64,000 nucleotides of DNA from Phytoseiulus persimilis (Eukaryota; Arthropoda; Arachnida; Mesostigmata; Phytoseiidae). The DNA lies in the NCBI GenBank assembly GCA_037576195.1, contig JAQZDE010000063.1:62001-126000 (forward strand), given 5' to 3'. The notes under the pieces are model-generated. The model worked only from the letters and a program-made list of their open reading frames with translations. It did no database searches and had not been told where the DNA came from. The translations under genes were made by a program, and so were the position numbers. Below, in pieces: positions 12,619 through 25,180 of the stretch. How positions within the stretch are numbered: position 1 is the first letter of the stretch; the number at the start of each line of letters is the position of its first letter.

Positions 12619-13901
12619 TCAACCCTGCACGGCTCTGTCGAGATCGATAATCCCCAGAATCCAGTCCATGTAGGCAATTACGTTCACGTGGACTCCGGGA
12701 GAATTCCTCACAGCGCAACCTCTCCCCCAGGAAACGATTCCTATCTGAACCAATCTTCCTCGTTCCTCTTGGAATACAGGTCCACCTGAGTCTCCCTGGA
12801 AAATTCGAGACGCGCGGTTGATATTTCGGTCGGAGGATCGCGAGACGAAGTTCGCTCGGAGGGAACCAAGGGAAGGCAACCTACTGTGCAAGCATCTTTG
12901 TATTCAGATAAGGTACAGAGTTTAGTTTCGGGGTTGAGATTGAAATTTGGGAGTAGTTCCAAGCATCGCGCTATCGGTAGCGTGTCCAAGCGAACAATCT
13001 TGAGGAAATCTGAGGCGGGGCCGTCTGCAATCGAGTGCATCGATTAACTCCTAATTTCGGAAAGCAATTTCTTATTTGGTCCGAGACTGGTTACTTACTC
13101 GGTTCTATGTAGCCGTAGCCCGTAACGAAAACTTGTGGAGCGGGTCGGAGACTTCGCGCAGGCAGACAAATTATGTTGACGAATCCATCTAGGACGACCC
13201 GTTGTTTCAAGCGAATGATCCCTGCGCGGAGAACCAGACAACATTAAGTTCCGGGCCGAAGTCTGTTGTAGCCATGGGGATCGGATCTTGGATAAGGTAG
13301 TCGACTGCGTAGGATCTCGAACCTATATCGTTGGCCAACGATTGCCTCTCGAACGCTGGATGAATGAAAAAAATCGCGCCTGTCTGCATTCGGCCTCTCG
13401 TGATCAACGCGGGTAGGCTCTTGCGGTGAACGCCAATCCATATAGTCACGCTCGTGCTGTTCATTCTGGAATCGCGACCCGGAGAATTGAGCCGCTATGA
13501 GATCATACTTCGATTTCTGCTTCCTCCTCTGCTGTTCTTCCCCTCCCGCCCTCCAAAAGATGCTTTCGCCAGCCGAGTCGTGTACGCTCAACACCATAGG
13601 GGGGTCGGCCATGGCCAGAGGTCGAAGAGTCGGTTGAGACACTCGAAGGGGTTGTAGAATCGGCCGAAACTTGCAGCGTTCCAAACCTGCAGAGGTTCAT
13701 CAAGGCACAAAGTACTCACCCATCAAGACAATGGCCGCATGTCAGAACGTGTCGATCAGTGATGAGGGTTCCTGTACCGTAATAAACTCTCTCGTTATAG
13801 AGAGCAACTTGGAACGGTAGCTCTCCGGGAAGAGCATTCCTGCCTCCGATAACCCTTGACGGCACGCTCTGGTGGACCAGGCGAGTGCCGCACATCGGAA
13901 A
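12619..13901 (-). CDS. trypsin-like serine protease (S1 family), 5' exon missing
   Basis: Secreted S1 peptidase with trypsin-like specificity. Exons in gene order: 13901-13720, 13465-13323, 13221-13099, 13024-12885, 12795-12619; phases agree. Exon 1 gives [17 protein letters not shown], the activation site and mature N-terminus, then the histidine motif LTCGHC. Exon 2 ends with [14 protein letters not shown], holding the catalytic aspartate. Exon 3 has IRLKQRV and CLPARSL with VTGYG. Exons 4 and 5 join to form KDACT-GDSGGP, with the specificity-pocket aspartate (K-D-A-C) six residues before the catalytic serine, and WGRGCA further on. This predicts cleavage after Lys or Arg. The signal peptide and any clip or pro-domain should lie on upstream exons (above 13901) that I could not define. 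It is convergent with LONP2. Confidence 0.88.
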
Positions 13902-16081
13902 CTATCGGAGAAGAATGAACATTGATTTACTATGCAGAGTTTGGATCTTCGAGCTGAGGAAGAAATGTGAGTGAAACTCGCCTTTATCTGTGTGAAGAAT
14001 CCTACGACGGATCCAGTGAAAGACGCGCTCATATGCAAGACGATTATCGACGTCCAGATGTCCGGAGCCAATCGCATGCTCGCAGCGGCGAAATCCCTCG
14101 GTTCAGATGAAGTGTTTCGAGGCACTGCACGATGGAGCACCAACACTGAAATAGCTGTTATGACAGTTTCTGCCCATGCTGTTGAGCTGTTTGCCAGGAT
14201 TGACGATTGATCTGCGGTCGCGATATTTGGTCGGCAGATTCTCCTCCCCTGGCTCCGAAGATGACGATTCTGACATATTTTTTCTGTGAACATTTTCTGA
14301 CCTATTTATGCGTACGCAGATGACTTCTCCCCTATATTTTCTCTAGTCGTTTGAATCACCTTCTGGAGGTGTCAGCTCACACCGTCAGCTATGAAGAACT
14401 GCCGACGCTGTCGCCAGTTCTTATCATGTATGCCTGATCAGGAGCTAAACATAACCGAGGCAATCATCTCAAATCGAATCAGATACTTCGGGACTGAGTT
14501 CTTCTTTGGAAAGCCGAACCTGCTACTGTGTTCACCTTCCCCTCCAAATCCGAAACCAGTTCGGCCAGTCATGAACGTATCAAGGATGCTGTCTGGCTCA
14601 TCGTTTCATCGGAACTCCCACTGCCTACAAAACCATCCAGGATTTCCCGCTGACTTGAACTGAGTTCGATCACATTGTGTCCTTCCAGTCCTGCTGAGAA
14701 CCCCTTCGACTCATCGATTTCAGAAGCCGCTCGGGAGGAACGATTCACATTGGATTTTCAAGACGACTGATCCAGCCGGCTCCCAATGTCTGAACACACT
14801 CCTCGCCATGTCGTTCGACGGGGAAATGCCGCGCAGGCGTTGAGAGCGAGCGCAGTGCCGCGTGGTGGGCTTTAGCAAGCTTGTACTGCAGGACGCGCCT
14901 TTTTTCTTGGAGAAGCTGAGGTGGAGTCGCGTTGCGTCTCATGAGTCTTCCCAAGTGAGATCGAGATTGAAGCTAGCGCCGTCACTTATCGCAACCGGAA
15001 GCTACGACAGGGTGAGGCAGCAAACGTGCAGAGCACCCCATTCAGAGAATTTTTCAGAAATCGTGATAACGGGAGAACATGCAAAGAGAGTCTTTCACCA
15101 TCGCTTGCAAGCTGAAAGTTGTGGAATACGCAGAACTGAATGTCAATCAAGCAACCCAGGGGCGGTCGGGCCCCTCCGGCCGAGAAGATGATATTGAGAG
15201 CGCTCGGAAAAATTGGGTTGTCAAGTAGAGGAATCGAGGTATCGAGGTATGTGGGATATCAACCTCTGTATCATCCAGGCCTTTCGCGGATCACACGATG
15301 AAGCTGATGTCGATTCGCTTGAAAGGATAGATCGAAGCGTTCCGCCCGAAGAATCTCTCCCGAAGATTTTCTGACTCCGATTCTGAGATGAGTTGTCGGG
15401 CGTCTTCCCAATTATCACAGGAGGCGTGTGCTATTGCAATGGTGACCATCCTTTCTCGGAACTGCGATGAACTGGACATGGGATTTCGGACCAAATGTCT
15501 CGTCATCCTTCTGCTAATCGCTTACTAGACCTTGAATCCCGCGACTTTTCAGGCCGACCATACCGAGAAGCAACATCTCATCGTCAGGAGAGACACGGAG
15601 AGCTCTACTCCTGGTTCTTTACGCTTTGACGCCTCGTCGTCCGAGGCTCTTCTGCAGCTCGAAACTAAATCGAGAGGTACGCGACTTCGCTCCGCGATAC
15701 ATTTCCTTTGCGCCCAGCTTTGAGGCCGTTACCGCACTCATGAATCAAGAAAACGGTGAAATGGGTGATTAAATTATTGAATTTCGCTGTCTCGTTTGTG
15801 GGGTGGCCGATCTTCGTCCACAACCCGTCCGGCGACTCACTTATGCTGGAGCGAGCTAATTACTCAGGCGAAGGGGGTTCGAGAACGCCTCCTGCGAAAT
15901 CTTATATCTGGGAAAACTCCGCTTCACATTCAAGCTTGCCACCAGGCTCGATGAGATCTCTCAAAACTTCAAGACACGTCTGAGACGTTTTCCACAGCGC
16001 GCTTTTATTTTCTGTTCTGTACAGCACTCCCGGGCAAAACAAGACTATTTACATCATATATCTTACAAAACTGTAGGGAGC
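13902..16081. other. unassigned stretch between protease and MED20
   Basis: It should contain the leader exon of the minus-strand protease, but none was recognised. A plus-strand open frame at 13971-14210 has no known motif. The rest, including 14300-16000, shows nothing I can name apart from an AT-rich minus-strand TTTATT around 16004 that could be the MED20 poly(A) signal. Confidence 0.4.
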
Positions 16082-17172
16082 CTACGCTCTTGAAATGGGT
16101 GGTTGAGCGTTTTGGTTCGTCTGAGTGGGAGCCTGGTTGTTGGGTGCAGGGGCTGGCGCTTGAGATCCTTGGACTGGATTCGACTTTCGTAGAACCGTGA
16201 AATGTTCCATATACTGTTGTATCGTATCGACAGGAGTGTAAATTTCCCTCATACGAAGAGCGAGGTATTGAACAGGCTGGTTTAGAGGAACACCTGGAGA
16301 GGATCCGGTCTGATTATCACAAGTTCTGAAAATCTCCGCGGACAGCAGCATGATCAGACTTTTTGTTTTCCGGCTGAACCTCTCAGCCAGCCCTCAGAAG
16401 TGTCCCGGAATCACCTTTCGGTATTGCTTCAGAAACACTCCCTATCGCCTCGCAAATCCCATTGCGGGCGGTGGGCTTGGGTCTTAAGATGGTTCAGATT
16501 CAATTCTGATATAAATTGAATCCTCTTTTTACCACTCAAGAAATGATCATAGCATGATCAGACTATGGGCATCTTTCCTCACCTAGGAGCGGCTCCATGA
16601 GTTCACGAATGAGCTCCCAGCAAGACGCAGTAACGGCGCATGGTTGGTACTCGCATTCCACGAGTAGACCCCTGGCGGAAGTTCCGATAGTCACGGTTCC
16701 AATTTTCAGAAGGAAATCTCCGATCTGAAGGAAATCAGTGAAGCTTTTCATAGAGACGGCGAATCATTCTCTCGTGCTGTCATTTCGGAGTAACACAAAA
16801 CGATGCAGCAGATCATTCAGACTTCCCCCTGAGCTCTACCTGATATCGAGGACCTTTGCATTCGACTTTGGTGCCCATCTTCGTGGTGAACAGTTGAGGG
16901 TTCAGTTTGTTCATCAAACTGTCGAAATTCGCGTCCGCGACGAGACAGAGACCTGACTCAAGCAGCGAGAACACTGATGCAGGGTGCTCGCTGTCGTGGA
17001 GAACGTGTTGACATCTCCCCATGGAAATATTCAGATACGTTTCACAGTCCACACAGAACACACCATCTCGTCGCCCGCCAAGCTTCTCAATCATACGACA
17101 GAGGCTCTCTGCTGTCGATTGCAATGCTTCGGGTCCCGAACAAGGGACCATGTGTACCGTGACAACACCCAT
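16082..17172 (-). CDS. MED20: Mediator complex subunit 20
   Basis: Head-module subunit of Mediator, bridging activators and RNA polymerase II in the nucleus. Three exons: 17172-16840, 16724-16583, 16293-16082, with consistent phases and a predicted product of 228 residues, close to human MED20 (212). Diagnostic segments are the N-terminal MGVVTVHMVPC, FCVDCETY, LHDSEHPASVF, LVADANFDSLMNKL and KGPRYQ in exon 1; FLLKIGTVTIGTSARG and VECEYQPC in exon 2; YTPVDTIQQYMEHF in exon 3. The C-terminus is longer than in vertebrates and rich in Pro, Asn, Gln and Ala. The start ATG at 17172 begins the conserved MGV motif. A possible 5' UTR splice acceptor (ACACAG) lies just upstream. Confidence 0.93.
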
Positions 17173-17257
17173 ATTTCTTAGGAACCGGCTCCTGTGTAAG
17201 ACGACGCGATGGGATTATATGTATGTGGGAGAAACGTTCAATTGAAAGGTGGGGCTC

Positions 17258-17529
17258 TCAGTCAATATCGGAACCGCAGGCTTCAGTCGATATTAGGCAC
17301 TGTCGGATAGTGGAAAGGTATCTCACCGAACATTTGTAGTCGAGGGCCAAGAGAAGCTGTTCTTCCAACCAGATTAGGAGGACATCCTCTGCGTTCAAGT
17401 CGCCGTTAACTATCAGCGAATACTGCAAATATTGGAATAAGCCGGTTTCTCGGTAAGTCAACCACTTCCACAGAAAGTAAACAATGGCTTGGTGTCTGGA
17501 TTCGAGGGAAAGGGCAGTGAGAAGAGCGC
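17258..17529 (-). CDS. 3' part of an unrecognised gene
   Basis: An open stretch of about 90 codons on the minus strand ends in TGA at 17258. It starts after a plausible acceptor (TATTCAG at about 17530). It is rich in Leu, Trp and Tyr and looks helical, for example LWKWLTYRETGLFQYLQYSL and AEDVLLIWLEEQLLLALDYK, like an alpha-solenoid or helical-bundle C-terminus. I do not recognise the family. Upstream exons, expected between 17.6 and 18.1 kb, were not found; an ATG-containing alternative frame overlaps the first part. It ends 86 bp before the MED20 start, on the same strand. Confidence 0.35.
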
Positions 17530-18112
17530 CTGAATACGGCGTCGACCTCAATACGGGACTGGTGGTACACATGTGCCATGTCGTCAACTGTCATCCATAG
17601 TATACTGGATGAATCCTGTTATTTTGCATTCGGCACTGATGAGATTTGAGACATGGTTCCTCCTCTCTCTCAAATCCGTCTGGTCCGGACGCTTTCCGCC
17701 GTCGGAAGCATGACACAACCCGATGTTTTGATTCGCTCTCCAGGCAGTCAATCCCTTGTTCGAATCTTTACCTAGATCAGGGCAAAACTCCGCAAATCCC
17801 TCGCCCTGAGTTCGGAATTCCGATTACAAAACCGGCATGTAGATCACACCCATCATTGCCGGTCTTCCATGCTTTATTATCGTATTCCCTCTCCCTCCCG
17901 CTCCACTCATTCCGCTGAGGTAGTGCGTGTCTGGTAGCTTTACAGTTGTGTCTGTATGAGCTTTGAGCCGTCTGTTCCGCCGGTAATTTCTCGTGGTACA
18001 CTTCGGCTGGAAGAGTCGCGAGGGAATTGCTCGATTTGTTGTTGTGCGCTTTGCGCGAGATTACAGCCGGAGACCTCATTTTTCGAGCTACAGTTCGCCT
18101 GCACCGCGAGTC
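17530..18112. other. upstream region of RTCA
   Basis: Sequence between the minus-strand helical exon and the RTCA start. No TATA box or convincing coding exon was seen. It may act as a divergent promoter, and could also hold the 5' exons of the unrecognised minus-strand gene. Confidence 0.3.
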
Positions 18113-20646
18113 ATGACAGAAACCAAGAAGGAAAAGCCCATCGAGATCGACGGTAGCGTTTTGGAGGGTGTAAGTAGCATCGTCCTTTCAGGGATTCGGA
18201 TCGCAATCACCTCTTGTACTCTCTGGTTGGCTTTCGCTCACGTGTTACTGGTGCTTCACCGCTCGAGTGTTGATGGGGCGGTTACTCCTCCGTTGAGGTA
18301 TCCCCCTATTAAGACGCAGCGAATAGTTCGTGATCTGCCTGACCTGCAATCATGGATACGTGTTTTTTTTCGTCGGAACGCTTATGCGAGCCCTCTGATA
18401 TCACTGAGTGGGGGCCTTGCTCTTCTTATCGAACGTGAATCTTTCAGGGAGGACAAGTTCTCCGTATTGCCGTCGCGCTGGCAGCCATCCTAGGAAAGCC
18501 TGTTAACATTTATAACATCCGCAAAAAACGAAGTCGAGAAGGGCTCAAGTAAGGCTACTAATTTGAGAATCGCATTCGATCAAGTGTATAATCTCACCGA
18601 CAGATCGCTGGAGTCGGCCACTTTGGTGGTCTTGGAAAAGCTCCTGAAGTTGTACTAATCGACCTCTCCGTCAGGAATCAGCACGTGAAAGGCTTGGAGC
18701 TCGTGACGAAGATCTCGAACGGCACAATCGAAGGATGTCAAGTTGGCTCCCGAGAAATCACGTTCTACCCCGGACGGACAATGGGTGGCCGAACGCTCGA
18801 GGCCGATTCTGAAACCGCGGGGTGAATAGCTATTCCTTACTGCTATATTTTACGTTTCTGAATGTCTGGAAACAAGGTTGGCGGGCGAAGGCGAAACGAT
18901 TGAGACCACATTTCTTCTTAACATCGAGGCTAACTGGGGGATTCGATGAATTTTCAGGAGCATCGCGCTGATCCTCCAGGTGGCCACACCCGTCCTGCTT
19001 TACGCGCCCGAGCAACATCCAACGAAACTGATTCTCAAGGGTGGGACCAACTGCGATCTTGCTCCTCAGATCGACTATTTAGAACTCGTAAGTAAAGAAT
19101 CGGCAACAGGGACAGGGACAGTTGAGTAGTAACGGGCCGCGATCCTTGTGCACCCCGGACGGCTTAGGTGGTCGTCGAGCCGTCGTCGACGACGACGACG
19201 CGGTCAACTTTGCGCTTGTATAGGTTCAGGTTGCTGAAGTCTGTTGTTGTGTGGAATGCAGGTAATTTTAAGCCAAGCGAATGCACACGAGGCCAAGATG
19301 GTCTCGAACGGCCGTGGCCTCCTGAGTGAGCAGCTCAGGCAAGGCCAGGATTCCGCACTAATTCGTCCGTGAGTATCTAGAGCTACATCGTTCGCTCCCT
19401 GCAGCCCTTCTCTCGACTGAACCGGTTCCGAGGGCATCGACTTGCGACCACCGCCACCACGCGCTCCGACAAACTCCACTTCGTTAAGCTACGAGGGTCC
19501 GCATCTCTTCTCAGTTGCATCACTGACGCTCCTTCTACTGTTCACAGGTTCTGAAGCCCTGGCTGCAGCATTTCGGAGCGACCTTTGACATCACCATCAA
19601 GCGTCGGTGAGTCTCTCTTCGGTGGAGTCCAAACAAACCTCCAGCTGATCACGCGCTCAACGATCTCCTCCCATCTTCTTCTATCGAACCAGTCCTTGAG
19701 ATTTTTCCATGTGTTTGCAGAGGCTATTTCCCGAAAGGAGGCGGCGAGGTGGAAGCTGTTATTCATCCCATTACTTCACCTCTACGAGCTGTCGACAAGA
19801 GCCGTCCGGGAGACATCGTCCACATGAGTGGTTACTCGTTTGCTGCCGGAGGATTGCCTCTCAACGTGAGTCCTTGGCCTCCTCGCAATCTTATTTGATG
19901 AACCTCGGCTCGCGCTATCAAAGGTTGACATCGATTCCCCTTCTCAGGTGGCGCAAGTGATGGCATCAGGAGCTTCGGCAACCTTGAAACAAGACTACCC
20001 CTGCGAAGTGGTCATCCGGAGAGTTAAAGAACCCGCAGAGATCTGTCTTGGTTCGGCTGCTGGAATCATCTTAGCAGTGGAGTTCTCGGAAGGTTGCGTA
20101 CTCGGAGCCGATGCGCTCCTACAGAAGAGTGAGCATTCATTCCCTAACTTGAAAACAGTGCCATAATTCTCATGCAGCGTCAACTCTGTGGGGAACATGT
20201 TGTCATCCGATTTTTCTCTCTGAAGATTCCAGAGCTGAACGGCTGGGCGTCAACTGTGTTCGAGATCTCATCAAGGTTATCGACCGAGGCGTGACCGTTG
20301 ACCAATACATGCAAGATCAGCTCATTATTTTCATGGCCCTCGCCGAAGGAAAGTCTAGAATCAGGTACGTTTCGTTCTGGAACGGGAGCCGGTTTGGGAT
20401 GGATTGAATCATTCAACGAGGACTTGTTTCAGGTGCCATAAGCTTTCCGAGCACGCCGAAACAGCGATATATATTTGCGAGAAGTTGACTTCGGCCAAGT
20501 TCAGGATTAGCGAAAGAGACTCGGGCACAACTATCATTGAGTGTCAGGGGATCGGATGGGCTCCACCAACTCTCGACGGAACGCCAGGGCGCTCGACCGT
20601 TGAAGAACAGCTCACTGGAGACACCGTTGAAGCTCATCACGGTTGA
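18113..20646 (+). CDS. RTCA: RNA 3'-terminal phosphate cyclase
   Basis: Nuclear enzyme converting RNA 3'-phosphates to 2',3'-cyclic phosphates using ATP through an enzyme-AMP intermediate. Nine exons: 18113-18169, 18448-18548, 18675-18821, 18958-19087, 19548-19606, 19721-19865, 19948-20128, 20226-20364, 20433-20646. All phases agree and the product is 390 residues, near the family norm (about 366 in human). Signature segments are [16 protein letters not shown] at the N-terminus, [28 protein letters not shown], the family signature [28 protein letters not shown], and a C-terminal HAETAI segment whose histidine aligns with the AMP-accepting histidine of the family. The C-terminus after IIECQGIGW is extended by about 35 residues rich in Thr, Gly and Glu. 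A short GAC/GTC microsatellite lies in intron 4 (about 19170-19202). Confidence 0.95.
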
Positions 20647-22529
20647 GTTAGAAGAGCCTTTGTCGAGTAACAGTTGTACATTGGAAGGGCCTGCGACACC
20701 AAGCAAATCAGCACAGAAGGGGGGATAAATCAGTTTCTAGCGGAAGCGTGACTTCTTCTGTCGCTGCTCGATTCGAATATTTCCGGAAAGATGAACATGA
20801 GTTACAGAAGTTTTTTTCTTCTCTGGCTGATTGCGGTCGAATTCGATCCCGTTAAGATGATCTTGAGAGAATAAAAGATTTTGAACAATGTCGAGTACTA
20901 ATTGCGCGCACAGTCGCTTCATCAATATGCTGCAAGGTATGAACGCGATACTCCGGCTCGCTCCCGAGGAGCTCGAGCGTGCTCAGTTCTCGGTCTGGGA
21001 TATTGAGGTTCCCAGCTTAAAGGAATTCCTATCGAGACCGGAGCGGCTAAACTTCGACAGTAGGTTAACAGTCGTAGCGAATCTCTACCTGCCACAGAAG
21101 TGCTTGTCTGTCTCACCAGAGTCGTCCATAAGTCCGCTTGAGCGGAAAAATTGATCTTCTAGAGCAGGTGGAAGGCCTCTCATTTTCTACCATGAGAGCA
21201 CGATGACTGTGAACAAAGATTCTTTCACTCAGGAAGCGCGGACGCTCTTGGATTCGCAGGGGAAGGCGAGTTTCGTGTCTACGCCTTTGAGATTTCTGCG
21301 ACCACATATCTCGATATCTCTCCACCATCCTGATATTCAGGAAGTCTCACTGTCCGGAACAGCTCTGAAGAATTTCGCAGCTTGAGCAACACGTCGCTTC
21401 ATCAGTGGCCTCAGACTCCCATGAAGGGCCTCACCTGATTCCGAAAATCTCTGCAATGACGCTTTGACCGTATTCCTGCATGACGGTGGCCGATTCCTCT
21501 CAATCCAGAATTCATCAGATCAACCCAGGCCAGTACTTGGGCTCAAGAAGTACTCAGCCTACAAACAGAACTTCACTTTCGAGAATAGTCCTCTTTCCCA
21601 TCGATAGGTATCCGAAATATAGGAACGGGAATATCTGCGGTGGGTTGGTCAATATCGTCTCTTTGATAAAGCCAGGAGCAATGAGAGCTCACTGGATACT
21701 TTTTCGAGCGCCTGGGTGACGAAAATCAAGAAAATCAGTTCTCCGTCCCGGTCAAAAATCCAAGAAGGATCCTCGCTCTCAGGTGCATTCCGCGCGGTGT
21801 AGGACATTTTGGCGCTTATTCAGATGAAGATCCCATGAGTTACCCGGACAATTGAGACAGCATTTTCTTGTAGTTTTCGATGCTTCTTCGCGGTGAATGT
21901 GACCACCAGAGCTTTCATCCATGGTTTCCGCTGCGGGCAAATAAGCAATTATCTCATCTCCCGGAAAACCCCGGGGGATAATTCGTCGAAATGGCCAAGG
22001 AGATCCAGACGACTTCTGGACGATCATCGATAAAACCGGGCTGTGGGACAGCGAGTTCGTCGCTGACATCAGTGGTTCTCAAACCCAATAGACACATCGT
22101 CCCCCTCAGCGCCGCCGACGACCCCGGACTCACCTCCATTACCCCCAAAAGTATGACAAGATCGGCCCCACAATCACCTGCGTAGCCCCCGAAAATTTTG
22201 GCCAGATTGACCTCGGAATCACCTCCATGAACTCTGCACAGAATAGAATACTGTTGTTCTAGTTGTTCCCTGTGGTTTTCACCTATTTATCCGTCATCGT
22301 TTGCTTCTTCATGGTGAAACATATGACCACTTTCGCCCAGCTCACTGTGATGTACAATTTCGGTGATGACTAGAGCTCCCAACGCCGGCCATTTTTCTGT
22401 CGGAAACCGGACAGCGACCGGCTGGACATTCAGGGGGAAACCGGAAGAAAACAGTGAAAACATGTCTGATATAGAGGCAAACGGAATATCCATCAAAAGG
22501 TTGAAAAGAAAGTTAACTTCTGTGGAAAA
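20647..22529. other. region downstream of RTCA
   Basis: AATAAA at 20870-20875 is a candidate RTCA poly(A) signal. A plus-strand frame at 20888-21154 encodes acidic, helix-forming sequence (LAPEELERAQFSVWDIEVPS) with no family I recognise and no clear partner exon. Nothing else is supported. Confidence 0.35.
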
Positions 22530-23020
22530 TTATCGCATCATGTTTGTTTCGCTTTCGCTGAGACGCCGATATGCAAGCAGCTTCTTTTCGGATGAGAATG
22601 ATCTCTGCACGTCGACGCTCGGCGATCTTGCGTACTCGAGTAACTCGGCGTCGCTTTCCGAGAGTTGCTCGAAATCGGGAATTGGAATTCTATTCCACCC
22701 AAGATGTCATCGAATCGTGCAGCGAAGCGTCCACTCAAGTTTGCTTTAATCGATCAGACAATTTCGAGTTGCCTCTCCATCGAGATCGAGCTCGTCTCCA
22801 GCTCCGCTATTGCATGGGGTAGCGCGGAAAAACGAGAGATCAGATCGAGTCGATCCTCGAGTTCTGGATCCTCGACGAGCGACTCTAAGGTTGTGCCGCC
22901 GACGGCATTCGATCCGATCTTGGAAAGGAATTCTTTAACCGCGTCAAAGTTTTGTCTATGATGGAAACCTGTGTTCCGGAAAGTTCGGGCTCCGAGGATA
23001 CCGTTCTCCTCCGGCAAGCG
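22530..23020 (-). mobile_element. hAT-type transposase relic, CGGBP1-like C-terminus
   Basis: Read on the minus strand, 23.0-22.75 kb encodes LPHAIAELETSSISMERQLE, matching the helical segment before the dimerisation region of CGGBP1-like hAT transposases. In a different frame, 22.69-22.53 kb encodes PDFEQLSESDAELLEYARSP then SVDVQRSFSSEKKLLAYRRL, ending in TAA at 22530-22532. The SVDV-x-RSFS-x-x-KxLL-x-xRR pattern is the hAT C-terminal dimerisation motif. The two parts are separated by a stop and a frame change, so the copy is dead. The N-terminal BED finger and the terminal repeats were not identified. Confidence 0.55.
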
Positions 23021-24799
23021 CTTGGCCCTCCGGTAGCATTTGAAAGAGATCTATTCGCGTTCTCGATCAAGACAAACCTTTCATACTCACGACAAGTGAG
23101 TTCATCTTCGGATGCTCGTCTCGGGCGGTTTCGTAGAGTAGATGGAGCCCCTGGGCTAAACAAGTTATGCTTTGGCTTATGGCCCACGAGCCATGAACCG
23201 TGTTTACTGCCGTGGTTTCAAAATGAGTATTTAAGATTCGGAACGGTGGGAAATCATTGGCTTCTCGAAGTCAAGTTCGTCGGACGTGTTTTATGATCGG
23301 AAGCTGCGTTGGCATCTTGATGCGAAAGACGTGTAAAGCAGAGCTGGGTTTCAGTACCAGTACGACGGTCGCCGGGACTGCAGCTCTGCGCGACTTTTGC
23401 TTCGCCGATCTACAGAGACAGCCCCGGCGACGAATCGGGAAACCTGAAACAACCCTCGAGATAGACGAGAGCATGTTCTCAAAACGGGAGAATCATGCCG
23501 GTCGCATGTTCCTACAGCAATGGGTGCTTGTTGGGAAAGTTTCATAGTTGCGGTGCCCGACTGATCGGCCCCAACCCTCTTCCGTGCGATCCGACAAATC
23601 ATCGAGCCTGGCACGATTCAGATTGCTGTAAAGGTGTGTATGCGTGCCATCGGCGTCATTCGAGGGAAGTTCTTGCAAACGATCTGCGATCATGTGTTCG
23701 CTCCAGAGGGTATAAGACGGCGAACCTCGAAGATGCCGGCTATGGAACCGCGACGGTGGACCACAGCTAGAACTTGGAGGACCCGGCAACAGGAGTGCAC
23801 CCGCAAACAATGGAGCGTTGTTGAAAATTGGCAAAGGCTCGAAACAAGCGTCAGTGCGGAACCCACAGGCATCTCCTCAAGTCTGATATCGTGGAGTTTG
23901 TCTGGTGACAGAGGTTTCCGAAGACCGAAACGCTCGAGGCTGTTCTCCAAGGTCTAGCGCGCACGTTTCCGCTTGTTGAAAGAAGAAGAAAAAATTGTAA
24001 GACATCTGAACCGGACATTTTCCGCCCACGGCTCGACTCCAGAGGAAAGTACCGGAGAAGGCCATGTCCGGGTAATTTGAAGCTCTAGTAATGATACCCT
24101 GACCGTTGCCCGAGGGACTCGTTGGGTCTCTGAGAAACTCCGAGTACAGATTTGAGCTAAAAACTCTCAGTGCGGAAATCGAAATTGAACGTTACCAGGA
24201 ATTTTCCAAGTTCAACCGAAACGGTGGGACGAAAAAGTGACCGAGGTTGAACGAAAGTTGTCTTCATCATTTTCTACTTCCTATCATCGTAAGTTATGAC
24301 AAGAAAAAAGTGAAAACAACTGAGCGATCTTCTATCGCTAGATGCCGCATCTAAGATGCGGCGACGAAATTCGCTCGGCGGCTTCATTGTCTGCCTTGAA
24401 TGTTCTCAGGATGATGGATTTCCGTTTCCCGTAGAACACGAAAGCGGAAAAGTCGAGTTGGGAGCCTTTTTCGTTGAGTTCGGTGGTTTTCCACGTCAGT
24501 TGTGGTAGAAATTGTTTGTCGAACGGAAAAAATGGGAGAAGATGCAAGCTGCACTCCCGAAGAACACCTGATCGTTCGGAGTCTGAGGCAAGAAGGAGGA
24601 ATCGCTCACTCAGTGTGATCGCTGAATTTGTTTAATGGTTGAAAAAATGTTGCACAAAGCCTTGTAACCTCCGTCAGTCTCACTTAAGCGAGGTAGGCCG
24701 AGGGAAACCACGGCTCATTCTGCGCTTTCTCTATCGACAACGTCGAAAGCCTCGAATAATACGTCGATCAGTGCTCGGACACTCGGGAGTAGATTATAG
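23021..24799. other. unassigned, probably decayed repeat
   Basis: Open frames on both strands overlap without domain content. Part of it may be the rest of the hAT element. A short palindrome (GCCGCATCTTAGATGCGGC type) lies around 24343-24362. Confidence 0.3.
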
Positions 24800-25180
24800 G
24801 CGGCTATAGACGATTGAAACTGCGAGAAGTACCTCTACAGTCTCTGAAGAACATCAGGATCGTCTCGAACGATGAGATAGCGGGGAACATGTTTGGCTGC
24901 GATTCGGCGGCAAACGAAGGCCTCCGAACACAGGATCTGCCACACCCTGTCAAGACCGTCGAACACGCCGGTGGGAACATTATGGATTTTGGGTGCTTCT
25001 CCTCCAATCGGTAGGTCCGTTTCTCCGGAAAAGGGTGTTGATGACGCAAGAGGTGTTCCGAGCCATATTCCAGACGGTTATGCTGCCTTATGCCCAAGAC
25101 CAGTGGACGATCGGTGGATATTCCAACAGTCGGTTTTCAAAGTTTGTGAGAGATAGCTCATCAGCGGACGAGCCCGACTT
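24800..25180 (+). mobile_element. Tc1/mariner transposase relic
   Basis: The plus strand encodes VKTVEHAGGNIMDFGCFSSN and then, one frame over, SVGPFLRKRVLMTQEVFRAI followed by MLPYAQDQWTIGG. This is the Tc1-family core in which a glycine-rich strand (usual form GGxxMVWGCFS) precedes the G-VGxL segment, a Y-x-x-IL helix and the P-x-A motif before the catalytic DxDxxH stretch. The expected catalytic aspartate region reads GGYSNSRFSK and is not conserved. Frame change plus lost residues mean an inactive fossil. Terminal repeats were not found. Confidence 0.6.
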
